From contig NZ_SNXU01000001.1 of assembly GCF_004362515.1 (NCBI RefSeq), positions 3,038,001 to 3,102,000 of the forward strand: a stretch of DNA of 64,000 nucleotides, read 5' to 3'. Made by a program: the position numbers and the translations under genes. A model generated the notes under the pieces. That model ran no database searches. It was not told the origin of the DNA and saw only the letters and a list, made by a program, of their open reading frames with translations. This DNA comes from Actinokineospora alba (GTDB lineage Bacteria > Actinomycetota > Actinomycetes > Mycobacteriales > Pseudonocardiaceae). This document shows positions 8,181 to 16,511 of this stretch, one piece after another (position 1 is the first letter of the stretch; the number at the start of each line of letters is the position of its first letter).

Positions 8181-10465
8181 GGTGTGCCTCCAGACTTAGG
8201 CGGTTTCGGCGAGGTGGAGCGCGTGGGTTTGGGCAGGTCCAGCGGCAGCCGGAGCTGGCCTCCCGTGCGTGGCGTGGACCGGGCCGCCGGAGCCGGTGAC
8301 GCGGCAGCAGGTGGTGTCGGGGGTGGGGTGCGGCGGACGCCGTCCAGCGGCAGCGGGTACTGCCCGGTCCGGTTGGCGCGGTTGCCCTTGTAGGGGTCGA
8401 AGGGCAGTTCCATCTGCGTGCTGCGCGTGCGCGGCGTCGGTGGCGCAGGTGGCGGTGGCGGGCTCGCGGGCCGCGGTGTCCGGTGGACGTTCAGCGGCAG
8501 CGGGTATTGCCCGGCCCGGTTGGCGCGGTTGCCCTTGTACGGGTCGAACGGGAACTCCAGTTGCTTCCCGCCACGCGACCGCGCACGTGGAGCGCCCGTC
8601 TCGGGCCGGGCGGGCGTGGTGGGTGTGACTCGCTGGATGTCGAGCGGCAGCCGGTACTGGCCGTCGCGCCCGAGGACCGGCTTGTTCTCCGGCCAGTCGT
8701 CCCCGAGCGGCAACGCCAACTGCGTCCCCCGCGTCGACGGTGTCGGTGGCGACCACTGCTTCCGTTTCGGGGCGTGCTTCACGTGCGCAGGCGGTTGTGG
8801 TTTGCCGCGCTTGAGGCCCTTCAGCGGCAGCATGTACTGCCCGCCGGCGGTCGCCTGCGGCTTGGCGTACGGGTCGACCGGCTGCCCGCCGCCGCTCTTG
8901 CCGCCCGCCGGGCGCGACTTACCGCCGCCGCCGCCGCGGAGCAGGCCGAAGGTCTTGTAGGCGACGAACGCACCGACCAGACGCCCCAGCAGCGACCGGC
9001 CACCCCCGCCGCGCACCGAGCTCAAGATCCAGAATGGGATCTTGAACAGGATGTACATCAGGGCGAGCGCGACGAGCAGGTTGACCAGCCCGCCGGTAGT
9101 CGGGCCGAAGAGGTTGACGCCGCCGGGGGTGAGAAGCACCTTCATCGCGGTGATCAACGTCAGGCTCTGGCATACCTGGATCGCCAGGCACCCGCCGAAT
9201 GCTTTCCACCACCACTTCGCGATGCCCTCGGTCTGTGGCAGCGCGTGGAACATCAGCGCGATCGGAGCCCCGGCGATCAGCACGATCGTGGCGGCGACGC
9301 GCACGATGTAGGTGATCAGCAGGACGACGAGCATCCCGGCCAGAGCGATACCGATCAGGATGATGAACACGCCGCCGGTGGTGATCGAGCCGGTGACGAG
9401 TTCTTTGATCGCAGTGCTCGCGGAGTCGGCGTCGACGCCACCGCCCATCACCGCCTGGGACACGGCGTTGGCGATCGTGATCGCTTTGCTCGCCACCCAC
9501 AAGGACAGGGCTCCGGCGAGGAACCCGACCACGATTCTCGGTGCGATCTCCTTGACACTGTGGCGGGTCTGCAGGGTCTCGTAGCCCATGAGCAGGACCC
9601 CGGTGATCAGGACCAGCATTGCGTAGGAGGCGAGCAGGATCTGCCACGAGTTGTTCCACAACTCCCCGATGCGCGGCATCGACTCCGGTGTGGGCGTGGT
9701 GAGCAGCGTCCGGGACAACAGGTCCAACAACGGGTTCAACGCCGAGGTGACGATGCCGCGGAAGAAGTCGTTGATGGCGTTGGTGATGCAGCCGCCGATC
9801 GCGGTGATCCCGCACTCTTCCCGCCCGTTGCCGCCCTGGCCGGGCTGGTTCGTGCCGGGGTTGGTCGGTGGCGGTGCCGACGTGGGTTGCGGGATGCAGC
9901 CCTCCCCGGTGCACGGCGGCGGGGCCGGGACGGTGGGCGCAGGTACGCAACCGACCTGCGGTATCGGTGAGTCGGTCACGCACGGCGGCAGACTCGTCGG
10001 GATGGGCAGCGGAAGCCCGGTAGGTGTCGGATGCGGGGGCACCGTCGGCAGGGAACAGATCGGGCTCGGCGAGCCCGGCGGGCACCCAGGAGCCACCGTC
10101 GGGACCGGCGGTGGCGGGGGCTGCGCGGCGAGGGGAACGCCGCCGGGCGCGGAAGCCGCGGTGACGTCAGCGTTGACGGGAAGGGCACCACCGAGCAGAA
10201 CCGCCAAGCTCACCGTCACCAGCGCGAGCGCGCGACCTCGCGTGATGCACGGCAGCCACCTCTCCAGGCGGCGCAGCCACCGGTGCGGGCTTGCACCGGT
10301 GCGGCCGGCGCCGTCGGCGCAGGGGGGTGCGAGCAGCACCCGGTCGCCGTGGCCGGGGCCTGCGGATCGGCGTTGGGTGGGCGTCTCGGTACTCGGGCCG
10401 CGGACGGTCGGAGCGGCCGATGCCTGGCCTCGGGTGGGCACGGTCGGCACTGGTCGGTGCGACAT
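8177..10465 (-). CDS. VirB6/TrbL-like channel protein with repeat-bearing tail
   Basis: 762 aa. Order: basic N-terminus; hydrophobic segment about 78-98; proline/cysteine-rich extracellular linker about 105-215; five to six membrane helices about 272-483 (VirB6/TrbL-like); glycine-rich hinge; basic proline-rich tail 510-762. The tail has eight hexapeptides of the form Q-[LYM]-x-[LF]-P-[LF] beginning at residues 543, 582, 603, 635, 653, 684, 702 and 737, most followed by Asp or Asn. Two near-identical blocks contain DPYKGNRANR. The start MSHRPVPTV is chosen because its ATG overlaps the TGA of the pilin gene (TGATG). The tail motifs resemble the sliding-clamp-binding consensus; see findings. 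Confidence 0.85.
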   Translation of the reverse strand: MSHRPVPTVPTRGQASAAPTVRGPSTETPTQRRSAGPGHGDRVLLAPPCADGAGRTGASPHRWLRRLERWLPCITRGRALALVTVSLAVLLGGALPVNADVTAASAPGGVPLAAQPPPPPVPTVAPGCPPGSPSPICSLPTVPPHPTPTGLPLPIPTSLPPCVTDSPIPQVGCVPAPTVPAPPPCTGEGCIPQPTSAPPPTNPGTNQPGQGGNGREECGITAIGGCITNAINDFFRGIVTSALNPLLDLLSRTLLTTPTPESMPRIGELWNNSWQILLASYAMLVLITGVLLMGYETLQTRHSVKEIAPRIVVGFLAGALSLWVASKAITIANAVSQAVMGGGVDADSASTAIKELVTGSITTGGVFIILIGIALAGMLVVLLITYIVRVAATIVLIAGAPIALMFHALPQTEGIAKWWWKAFGGCLAIQVCQSLTLITAMKVLLTPGGVNLFGPTTGGLVNLLVALALMYILFKIPFWILSSVRGGGGRSLLGRLVGAFVAYKTFGLLRGGGGGKSRPAGGKSGGGQPVDPYAKPQATAGGQYMLPLKGLKRGKPQPPAHVKHAPKRKQWSPPTPSTRGTQLALPLGDDWPENKPVLGRDGQYRLPLDIQRVTPTTPARPETGAPRARSRGGKQLEFPFDPYKGNRANRAGQYPLPLNVHRTPRPASPPPPPAPPTPRTRSTQMELPFDPYKGNRANRTGQYPLPLDGVRRTPPPTPPAAASPAPAARSTPRTGGQLRLPLDLPKPTRSTSPKPPKSGGTP
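8345..8416. repeat. 72-bp direct repeat copy A in the VirB6-like gene
   Basis: Near-identical to 8492-8563. It encodes the QMELPF ... DPYKGNRANRT ... QYPLPL block. The few differences fall mostly at synonymous positions or one residue (Ala/Thr). Confidence 0.85.
8492..8563. repeat. 72-bp direct repeat copy B in the VirB6-like gene
   Basis: Second copy of the block, encoding QLEFPF ... DPYKGNRANRA ... QYPLPL. The two copies are 147 bp apart (start to start), which points to internal tandem duplication of the tail. Confidence 0.85.
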
Positions 10466-11067
10466 CACTGCGCCCCCACGATGCCCTTGAGCACGGTCAC
10501 GACCAGCGGTGCGAGCGCCGCGAGGCAGTAGCCGATCGCGGCGGCCTTGAAGCACTCCTTGGCTTTTTCCTGCTCGCCCGGATCACCCGCGCCGATGACC
10601 CGGCGCACCCCGCCGATGGTCAGGAACACCGTGGCGATGCCGGCCAGGATGCTCATGATCCAGTTGCGGATGTTGCGCAGCACCTCGTCGACCGACTCGA
10701 CCATGGCGAACACGTGCGTGGTCTCCGCGTGCGCCGCCGGCACCGCTGCGGCGGACAGCACCACGGCGAGCGCGGCGACCTCGGCGAGCACCACGGCCGT
10801 GCGCCGCACCGTGCCGCGCCGCGCCGCGGAAACCGCGCGGGCCGCGGCAACGGACGGAGCCGACGGGGACTGAGTCGACGAGGCGTGCGCGGTGGAGGTC
10901 GGTCGGGACCGGCGGGCGAGAACCCGGCCTGCGGACGCACTCGGCAGGGGCGAGGGCGTGACCGGGCCGCGGCGTGGACGGTGATCGGAAGGAGCGTCAA
11001 TACCGTCGCGGCGAGTGGCGCGGTGGTCGGGTCGGGGGTGGCGGAGGGAATGGGTCAGGCGGCGCAT
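10465..11067 (-). CDS. VirB2-like pilin/transfer protein
   Basis: 200 aa. A long basic, Ser/Pro-rich N-region (about 1-88) precedes a hydrophobic signal-like segment ending AAHA near residue 113. Two membrane helices follow (about WIMSILAGIATVFLTIGG and AAIGYCLAALAPLVVTVLKG). A short mature protein with two helices, next to VirB6-, VirB3- and VirB4-like genes, is the pattern of a VirB2-type pilin. GGAGGTG lies 5-6 nt before the ATG. The gene overlaps the upstream gene by 13 nt and the downstream one by 1 nt. The unusually long N-region could mean a later start is used. Confidence 0.75.
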   Translation of the reverse strand: MRRLTHSLRHPRPDHRATRRDGIDAPSDHRPRRGPVTPSPLPSASAGRVLARRSRPTSTAHASSTQSPSAPSVAAARAVSAARRGTVRRTAVVLAEVAALAVVLSAAAVPAAHAETTHVFAMVESVDEVLRNIRNWIMSILAGIATVFLTIGGVRRVIGAGDPGEQEKAKECFKAAAIGYCLAALAPLVVTVLKGIVGAQ

Positions 11068-12113
11068 GGCGGCACCTCCGGAGTCGCGTTCGACGGCTGC
11101 CCGGTGGTGTGGGCCTGCTGGTCGAGCGGGGTGGTGTGCGCGGGGGCGGCTGGTGTCCTCCCGCAGCCCAGGACTCCGAAATCGGCCCTCTTTTCCGAAG
11201 GCCGATACCGAACCGTTATCGCCAACTTCTCAGCCGAATTGCTCACCCTGCGTGACTTGCCGCGCGGTCGGCGCAGGCCGGATCCGTCGCCATCGGCGGC
11301 CGCGGTGATAGTCACGGCGCCGACGGCCGCGATCTCGACGTCGCGCTCGCGGCGATCGCCGGGATCGTCGTGCGGGGCCTGCTCGGTCAGCCATGCGACC
11401 AAGCGGGCTTCGGCCTGGCTGCGCATCGCGTGCAGGGCGGAGACCTTGACGCCGGCGTCGACCGCGGCGGCGGTGAGCGGGTAGTCCTCCAGGCGGGTGG
11501 AGCCGATCAACTCGGCCTCGTCGCCGGTGATGACGCCCTCGGCGACCGCGCGCGCCAAGACGAAGTCCGGGTGACCCGAGGGCGGGGCGGGCTCGCTGGA
11601 GCCGAAGCTGTTCCACGCGGGCGTCGGGCGGTCGAGCGCGTCGCGGATGAACAGGTGTCCGGCGCGCAGCGCGGCGCACCGCAACCGCCACATCACCCAC
11701 GGCCGGACCAGGTCGATGGTGGCCAGCTCGGACAGGAACCCGGTCAGGACCGCGCTGTGGATGTCGCGATGGTCGTCGGCGAACTTCGCCGACAGCCGGG
11801 CGGCGATGGAGACCAGCGCGGGCAGTGCCACACCGACGCACGCCACCGTCCACGCGCCGCCCTCATCGCGGGAGCGGGTGATCAGGTGCATCCACACCAG
11901 GTCCACCGCCGCCAGCGGCAGCGAGGTGTCGAGCAGCAGCTCGCGCAACTCGTTCACCGGCACGCGGCGGGCGGGCAGGCCGGGGAAGAACCGGCCGTCG
12001 ACGGACAGCGGATCCGGGCCGGTGGTCAGCCACTCGAATGCGGCCCGCGCGGACTCCAGCGGCAGGGAATCGGGCTCGAAAGGCGTGTCACCGAATACGC
12101 GACTCGGGGCCAT
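11055..12113 (-). CDS. Uncharacterised protein heading the conjugation operon, possible HTH
   Basis: 352 aa, starting MAPSRVFGDT; AAAGGAG lies 6 nt before the ATG. I do not recognise the family firmly. The first two thirds are mostly helical and Leu/Ala-rich. Around residues 240-285, LEDYPLTAAAVDAGVKVSALHAMR reads like a helix-turn-helix or sigma-4-like fold that starts with a domain-entry helix. The last ~80 residues are basic and disordered. It is the first gene of the secretion operon, so an element-specific regulator or a DNA-processing accessory is plausible. The upstream 560-bp gap separates it from the divergent modification operon. Confidence 0.6.
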   Translation of the reverse strand: MAPSRVFGDTPFEPDSLPLESARAAFEWLTTGPDPLSVDGRFFPGLPARRVPVNELRELLLDTSLPLAAVDLVWMHLITRSRDEGGAWTVACVGVALPALVSIAARLSAKFADDHRDIHSAVLTGFLSELATIDLVRPWVMWRLRCAALRAGHLFIRDALDRPTPAWNSFGSSEPAPPSGHPDFVLARAVAEGVITGDEAELIGSTRLEDYPLTAAAVDAGVKVSALHAMRSQAEARLVAWLTEQAPHDDPGDRRERDVEIAAVGAVTITAAADGDGSGLRRPRGKSRRVSNSAEKLAITVRYRPSEKRADFGVLGCGRTPAAPAHTTPLDQQAHTTGQPSNATPEVPPCAA

Positions 12114-12673
12114 GGTCGGCTCCTTTGCAATGGTCGAAACAGCAATGACCATCACAGGAAGCCAAACCGCGTCCCCCAAAACGCAACAGAACGCCACCAA
12201 AAGTCCACCACAACGCCACCGATGATCTCCGGTGATCGTTTCCAGCCGCAACAAAGATCATCCCGACTCGCGCGATGGCCACTCTGGTCGACGAGATGGA
12301 GATCGTTTGATGATCATCGGTAATAGCCTTCTATCTGCGGAAATGATGGTTTGGTGGCGTTTCGGTGGCGATCCGGTAATAGCCTGCCGGTGAGTCGGAC
12401 GCCCCGACCGGCGTGCCCGCGACGCACAGTGGGCAGGCGTGCGGAAAATGTCCGAGAAAACTCTCGACAGCACAGAACCTGAAGGGGAACAGGCAGCAAC
12501 ATAGGCGCGCTTGTGTGGCCCTTTGAGCCTTTCGGGTAGCGGCGTGGGCCCCGAAAGCGGGCGATAAAGATTCGGTAACGGGTCCGGGAATCTTGGGTGT
12601 TTTTCGGAGTCCTGGGGTGTTACAGGCCGCCACGCCCAACGCGGCACACCCTCGAAGACTCTGCGAGGTTCCT
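12114..12673. promoter_or_regulatory. Divergent intergenic region with short direct repeats
   Basis: 560 bp without a convincing gene, between the left-going secretion operon and the right-going modification operon, so promoters for both must lie here. It contains two copies of CGGTAATAGCCT (12318-12329 and 12374-12385), a partial third (CGGTAAC, 12573-12579), and several GATGATC/GGTGATC words around 12220-12320. It is less GC-rich than its surroundings. This pattern could mark an operator or an origin of transfer; sequence alone does not decide. Confidence 0.45.
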
Positions 12674-13756
12674 ATGCCCCAGTCCGATCAGCCCGCGCGC
12701 CGTACGGCGTCGCACGGCCCGAAGCGGCGCGGCGACTCCACCCGCCCGGCAGGGCGGCTTCCCGGAGGTGAGCGGCGGCCTTATCCGACCGCTGCGACCA
12801 CCACCAGGGTCAGCCCCGCCAAGCCCGGCTCCACCACCCGCGGCCGGTCACGCGGTTCGGCTGCGACGCCGACTCCGGCGACGGTGTGGACTGCGGGCGG
12901 ATGCGGGATCGACCTCGACGCGGCCTGGCCCACGCCGCTGGTCGAGAAGATCGTCGCCGCGTTCAGCGCGCCCGGCGGGCGGGTCGCGCTGCTGCCGTGG
13001 CCGACCTCGAACACCACCTCCGGGCGGCGGCGCGGGTTCGGGGTCGTCGACCCCGACGGGGTCATCCGGCACGCCCCCGACGGCACCTCCGGCGACGCGG
13101 CGGACGGCGAGTTGTCGGCCGCGCTGGACGCGGTCGAGCACCTCGGGCGCCACGGCCGCGTGGTGCGCGCCGCCGCGCCCGAGGAGTCCGCCGGGCCGGT
13201 GTCGCGGCCGTTCTGGGCCGACCTCATCGGCGACCCCACCCCACCCTCGGCGGTGGTCCCGACGGCGTCCCCGCACGGCTTCGACACCGTCTCGCCGGAC
13301 GCGGACTTGGTCATCACCAGCCTGCCGCCCGCCGACGCCGGCGACCGCGTCGGCGACGTCGTGGCACTGCTCGCGGCCCGTCTGCTGCGGGTCGGCGGCA
13401 TCCTCGCCGTGCTCACCCACAGTGACTGGTCGGGGGGTGAGTTGGTCGACCCGACCGGTGCGGTGGTGGCCGCGGCGCAGAACGCGGACCTGCTGTACCT
13501 GCAGCACGTCGTCGCTCTCCACGTGCCGGTCCGTGACGGCCGGTTCGCGACCGAACTGCTGCCCGACGCCGACGGCTCGGCCGCCGAGCGGCGGGCGCGC
13601 ACGGAGCACCGCGCGGTGGTGCGGGGGCTGCCCGCCCCACACACGCGGATCCATTCCGACGTCCTTGTGTTTGCCCAGCCGCATGAGCACGAGCCGCCCC
13701 CGGCGAGCCCGGTGGATCCGGCCGCGCAGGCGCCGCAGACGGGGGGCGCGCGATGA
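12674..13756 (+). CDS. DNA-methyltransferase-like protein with degenerate catalytic motifs
   Basis: 360 aa, starting MPQSDQPARR with GAGG 8 nt upstream. The C-terminal two thirds have the Rossmann layout of an amino-methyltransferase: PDADLVITSLPPAD (residues 209-221) sits where motif IV (DLVxTSPPY) belongs, followed by a strand-helix LLRVGGILAVLTHSDW and the terminal HSDVLVFAQP. SLPP replaces SPPY, and no DPxxGxGTT SAM loop is seen. It is therefore probably inactive as an enzyme and may act as a partner or specificity subunit of the methyltransferase encoded next, whose ATG overlaps its stop (ATGA). Residues 1-75 are basic and disordered. Confidence 0.6.
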   Translation: MPQSDQPARRTASHGPKRRGDSTRPAGRLPGGERRPYPTAATTTRVSPAKPGSTTRGRSRGSAATPTPATVWTAGGCGIDLDAAWPTPLVEKIVAAFSAPGGRVALLPWPTSNTTSGRRRGFGVVDPDGVIRHAPDGTSGDAADGELSAALDAVEHLGRHGRVVRAAAPEESAGPVSRPFWADLIGDPTPPSAVVPTASPHGFDTVSPDADLVITSLPPADAGDRVGDVVALLAARLLRVGGILAVLTHSDWSGGELVDPTGAVVAAAQNADLLYLQHVVALHVPVRDGRFATELLPDADGSAAERRARTEHRAVVRGLPAPHTRIHSDVLVFAQPHEHEPPPASPVDPAAQAPQTGGAR

Positions 13757-15009
13757 CCGGCGCACCGACTCCGCACCCCGGCAACCCCGCAGATCACCGG
13801 CCCCTCTTCAGCGCACTCGACCGGCAGGAAGGCACTCCCGTGGCCGACGACCGCACCCCCGCCACCCCGTCACCCGACGGCGTCGCGGACGCGCCGACCG
13901 TGCGCATCCCGCGCGCGCTCATCAACACCCTCGACACCACGAACTCGAACACGAACACCGCTGCCGGTCGACCCGTGTTCAGCTCGGTGCGCGACATCCT
14001 CGACGAGACCACCGCCGACACCGACACCGACACCGACACCGGCGAGGTTCCGGTGTCGGTGTCGGTGTGGACGACCGCGCAGTCCGCCCCGGCGGCGCAG
14101 CGCAAGGGCCGCTTCGTGCCCGAGTCGACCGCGCACCCGGCCAAGATGCTGCCCGCCGTCGCCGCGCACGCCATCGCCCACTACACCCGGCCCGGCGAGC
14201 TGGTGCTCGACCCGATGGCCGGGATCGGCACCACGTTGGTGGAGGCCGTGCACGCCGGGCGGCGCGCGGTGGGAATCGAGTACGAGCCGCACTGGGTCGA
14301 TGTCGCCCGCCGCAACCTTGCGCTCGCCCGCGACGCCGGGATCGAGTCCGAGGGGCAGGTGTTCCACGGCGACGCCCGCCAAATCGCCGCGCTGCTCCCG
14401 CCGGAGTACCTCGGGCAGGCCGCGCTCGTCGTCACGTCTCCGCCGTATGGGCCCTCCACCCACGGGCAGGTCTCGGTCGCCCCGGGCAAGGGGGTGCAGA
14501 AGTACCACCACCGCTACGGCAGCACTTTGGACAGGGGGAATCTGGCCAACATCGGGCACCACCGGCTGCTGACCGGGTTCACTCGGATCCTTGCCGGGCT
14601 GGTGCCGTTCCTGAAGCCGGGCGGGCACATCGCCATCACCATCCGCCCCTGGCGCGAGCACGCCGAACTGATCGACCTGCCGTCGCAGATCCTCGCCTGC
14701 GGCGTGCACGCCGGCCTGATCCCGGTCGAACGCTGCGTCGCCCTGCTCGCACGCGCCGGCGATGGCGAACTGGTGGCGCGCGGGTCGTTCTTCCAGCGCG
14801 ACTTCATCCGCAAGCAGAGGGAAAACGGGCTGCCGCTGCACCTCATCTCGCATGAGGACGTGCTGGTGTTCCGCACCCCGCTACACCGCTCGGGTCCGGG
14901 AATCTCGACGGACCTTCAGGAATCCCGAAGGTTCGTCAGCGGCCAGACGCGACACGCCGGGAACCCCGGTGGTGCTGGCTCGGGCGTGTCGGGGAGCCGG
15001 GCGGCATGA
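13753..15009 (+). CDS. DNA amino-methyltransferase (N4-cytosine / N6-adenine type)
   Basis: 418 aa. Motif I LDPMAGIGTT (residues 152-161) and motif IV VTSPPYGPS (227-235) are intact. TAHPAKMLP before motif I is typical of the TRM11-like/N4 group. A strand-helix FLKPGGHIAITIRPW and a C-terminal HEDVLVFRTP complete the fold. Residues 1-110 are an unrelated low-complexity leader that includes a Thr-Asp run (86-97). There is no restriction endonuclease in this operon, so the likely role is protection of the element from host restriction or regulation. It overlaps both neighbours by 4 bp. Confidence 0.85.
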   Translation: MTGAPTPHPGNPADHRPLFSALDRQEGTPVADDRTPATPSPDGVADAPTVRIPRALINTLDTTNSNTNTAAGRPVFSSVRDILDETTADTDTDTDTGEVPVSVSVWTTAQSAPAAQRKGRFVPESTAHPAKMLPAVAAHAIAHYTRPGELVLDPMAGIGTTLVEAVHAGRRAVGIEYEPHWVDVARRNLALARDAGIESEGQVFHGDARQIAALLPPEYLGQAALVVTSPPYGPSTHGQVSVAPGKGVQKYHHRYGSTLDRGNLANIGHHRLLTGFTRILAGLVPFLKPGGHIAITIRPWREHAELIDLPSQILACGVHAGLIPVERCVALLARAGDGELVARGSFFQRDFIRKQRENGLPLHLISHEDVLVFRTPLHRSGPGISTDLQESRRFVSGQTRHAGNPGGAGSGVSGSRAA

Positions 15010-16511
15010 GCAGCCGACCACATCGCGCCACCCGCCGCTCAGGGCACGGCTGTGCCCCCGCCCTCGTCGCCGTCACCACGACAGCGGCGGGGGCGGGGCG
15101 GGCGGCCACACCGCCCACCGTCGCGGACATCGCGCCCGACACACTCTCCGTCACATCGAGTGCGGGGCCGGTCGTCGGATCGGTGTGCACCGGCTACGGC
15201 GGACTGGACCTCGGAGTGCTGGCCGCGTTCGGCGGCGGCCGGATCGCGTGGTGCGCCGACCCCGACCCGCACATCACCCAGATCCTCACCGCCCGGATGC
15301 CGGGTGTGCCCAACCTCGGCGACGTCCGCACCATCGACTGGGCCACCGTGGAACCGGTCGACGTGCTCACCGCCGGGTTCCCGTGCCAGGACATCTCCGC
15401 CGCGGGCAAGCGCGCGGGCATCGAGAACGGAGCGCGCAGTGGCCTATGGACCGACATCGTGGCGGGCATTCGCCTACTACGACCCGCGCTCGTCGTGGTG
15501 GAGAACGTCGCCGCGCTTCGCTGGCGCAACGGAGGTCTCCACCGTGTACTCGGCGACCTGGCCGAAGCAGGGTATGACGCGCTCTGGCGTAGCGTCCGCG
15601 CCGCCGACATCGGCGCCGCCCACCGCCGCGAGCGAGTGTTCCTGCTCGCCTGGCCCCGCGCCCACGCTGCCTCGGATGCTGCCGACACCGCAAGCCCCCG
15701 ACGGCGACAACCGGGGACCAGCCGACCCGGTGCGACGCCGAGCTGGTGGGCACCAGGTGAACCTGCACGCCGCGGTGGACGCGGTGCTGAAGCTGCTGCC
15801 GACACCGACGGCCTCGGATGCGAAGAACTGCACGCACCGGACACAGAGCGGTGGGCCGTCGCTGCCCGACGAAGCCCGGCTGCTACCGACTCCGAGGGCC
15901 TCGGACACCGGCACACCGGGACGGCGAGCAGGCTCGGGGTTCCGGCCGCCGCTGTCGCAGCAGGTGCTGCCACTGACCGACCCGCAAGCGTTCCTCCCGA
16001 CGCCGCGGGCAACCGACGGGACGAAAGGCTGTCCGGCGCAGCGGGGCAGCAAGGGCGACCTGATGCTGCCCTCGGCGGTGATGCGGCTGCTCACCCCGGC
16101 CAGCACGACCCCGGACGGCGACGGCACCTCGTAACCGTCCCCACCCCGCAGGACCCGGAGCGGGTGTCGGCGGGTGGCGAGGTGGCGTGGGGCGCCTACG
16201 CCCCCGCCATCCGACGGTGGGAACAGGTCCTCGGCCGGTTGGCGCCGTACCCGACACAACCAGGCACGCATGGCCACCCCGTCCTTGCCCCCGCCTTCGT
16301 CGAATGGCTCCAAGGCATCGAGGCTGGCTGGGTCACCGGCCTTCCCCTGCCGCGCACCGCGCAACTGCGCGCGCTGGGCAACGGCGTCGTCCCGCAGCAG
16401 GCCGTCCACGCCGTCGGGCTGCTGCTGGCCGACCTCGCCGCCCTCCTCAACACCGACACCGGCACCTCCGCGCGGGGCTGCGGCCACAGGCTGGAGGCGA
16501 ACGCGGCATGA
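15006..16511 (+). CDS. C5-cytosine DNA methyltransferase with dual-frame middle region
   Basis: 501 aa in the annotated frame. Residues 57-70 are motif I (SVCTGYGGLDLG). GFPCQD carries the catalytic Cys127, ENV is at 166-168, RRERVFLLAW at 207-216, and the C-terminus has ALGNGVVPQQA (motif X). Residues about 217-385, where the target-recognition region should be, are low complexity in this frame. The +1 frame there instead reads repeated LLPTPxASD/ATD segments and RGSKGDLMLPSAV, typical of phage and actinobacterial Dcm proteins, and ends in a stop at 16132-16134. Two compensating frameshifts or overprinting are likely. It is the third gene of the operon. Confidence 0.8.
   Translation: MSSRPHRATRRSGHGCAPALVAVTTTAAGAGRAATPPTVADIAPDTLSVTSSAGPVVGSVCTGYGGLDLGVLAAFGGGRIAWCADPDPHITQILTARMPGVPNLGDVRTIDWATVEPVDVLTAGFPCQDISAAGKRAGIENGARSGLWTDIVAGIRLLRPALVVVENVAALRWRNGGLHRVLGDLAEAGYDALWRSVRAADIGAAHRRERVFLLAWPRAHAASDAADTASPRRRQPGTSRPGATPSWWAPGEPARRGGRGAEAAADTDGLGCEELHAPDTERWAVAARRSPAATDSEGLGHRHTGTASRLGVPAAAVAAGAATDRPASVPPDAAGNRRDERLSGAAGQQGRPDAALGGDAAAHPGQHDPGRRRHLVTVPTPQDPERVSAGGEVAWGAYAPAIRRWEQVLGRLAPYPTQPGTHGHPVLAPAFVEWLQGIEAGWVTGLPLPRTAQLRALGNGVVPQQAVHAVGLLLADLAALLNTDTGTSARGCGHRLEANAA

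Noticed and set aside
8240..8839. CRISPR-like array from the regular repeats
   Set aside because: The repeats are coding, in frame with the membrane protein, and only two are near-identical at DNA level; no cas genes.
12258..12647. 129-codon minus-strand ORF in the divergent gap
   Set aside because: No ribosome site, atypical codon use, and it covers the region that must hold both promoters.
12597..14855. 752-codon plus-strand frame across the two methyltransferase-like genes
   Set aside because: Arg/Pro-rich translation without motifs; the overlapping frames carry clear methyltransferase signatures and ATGA coupling.
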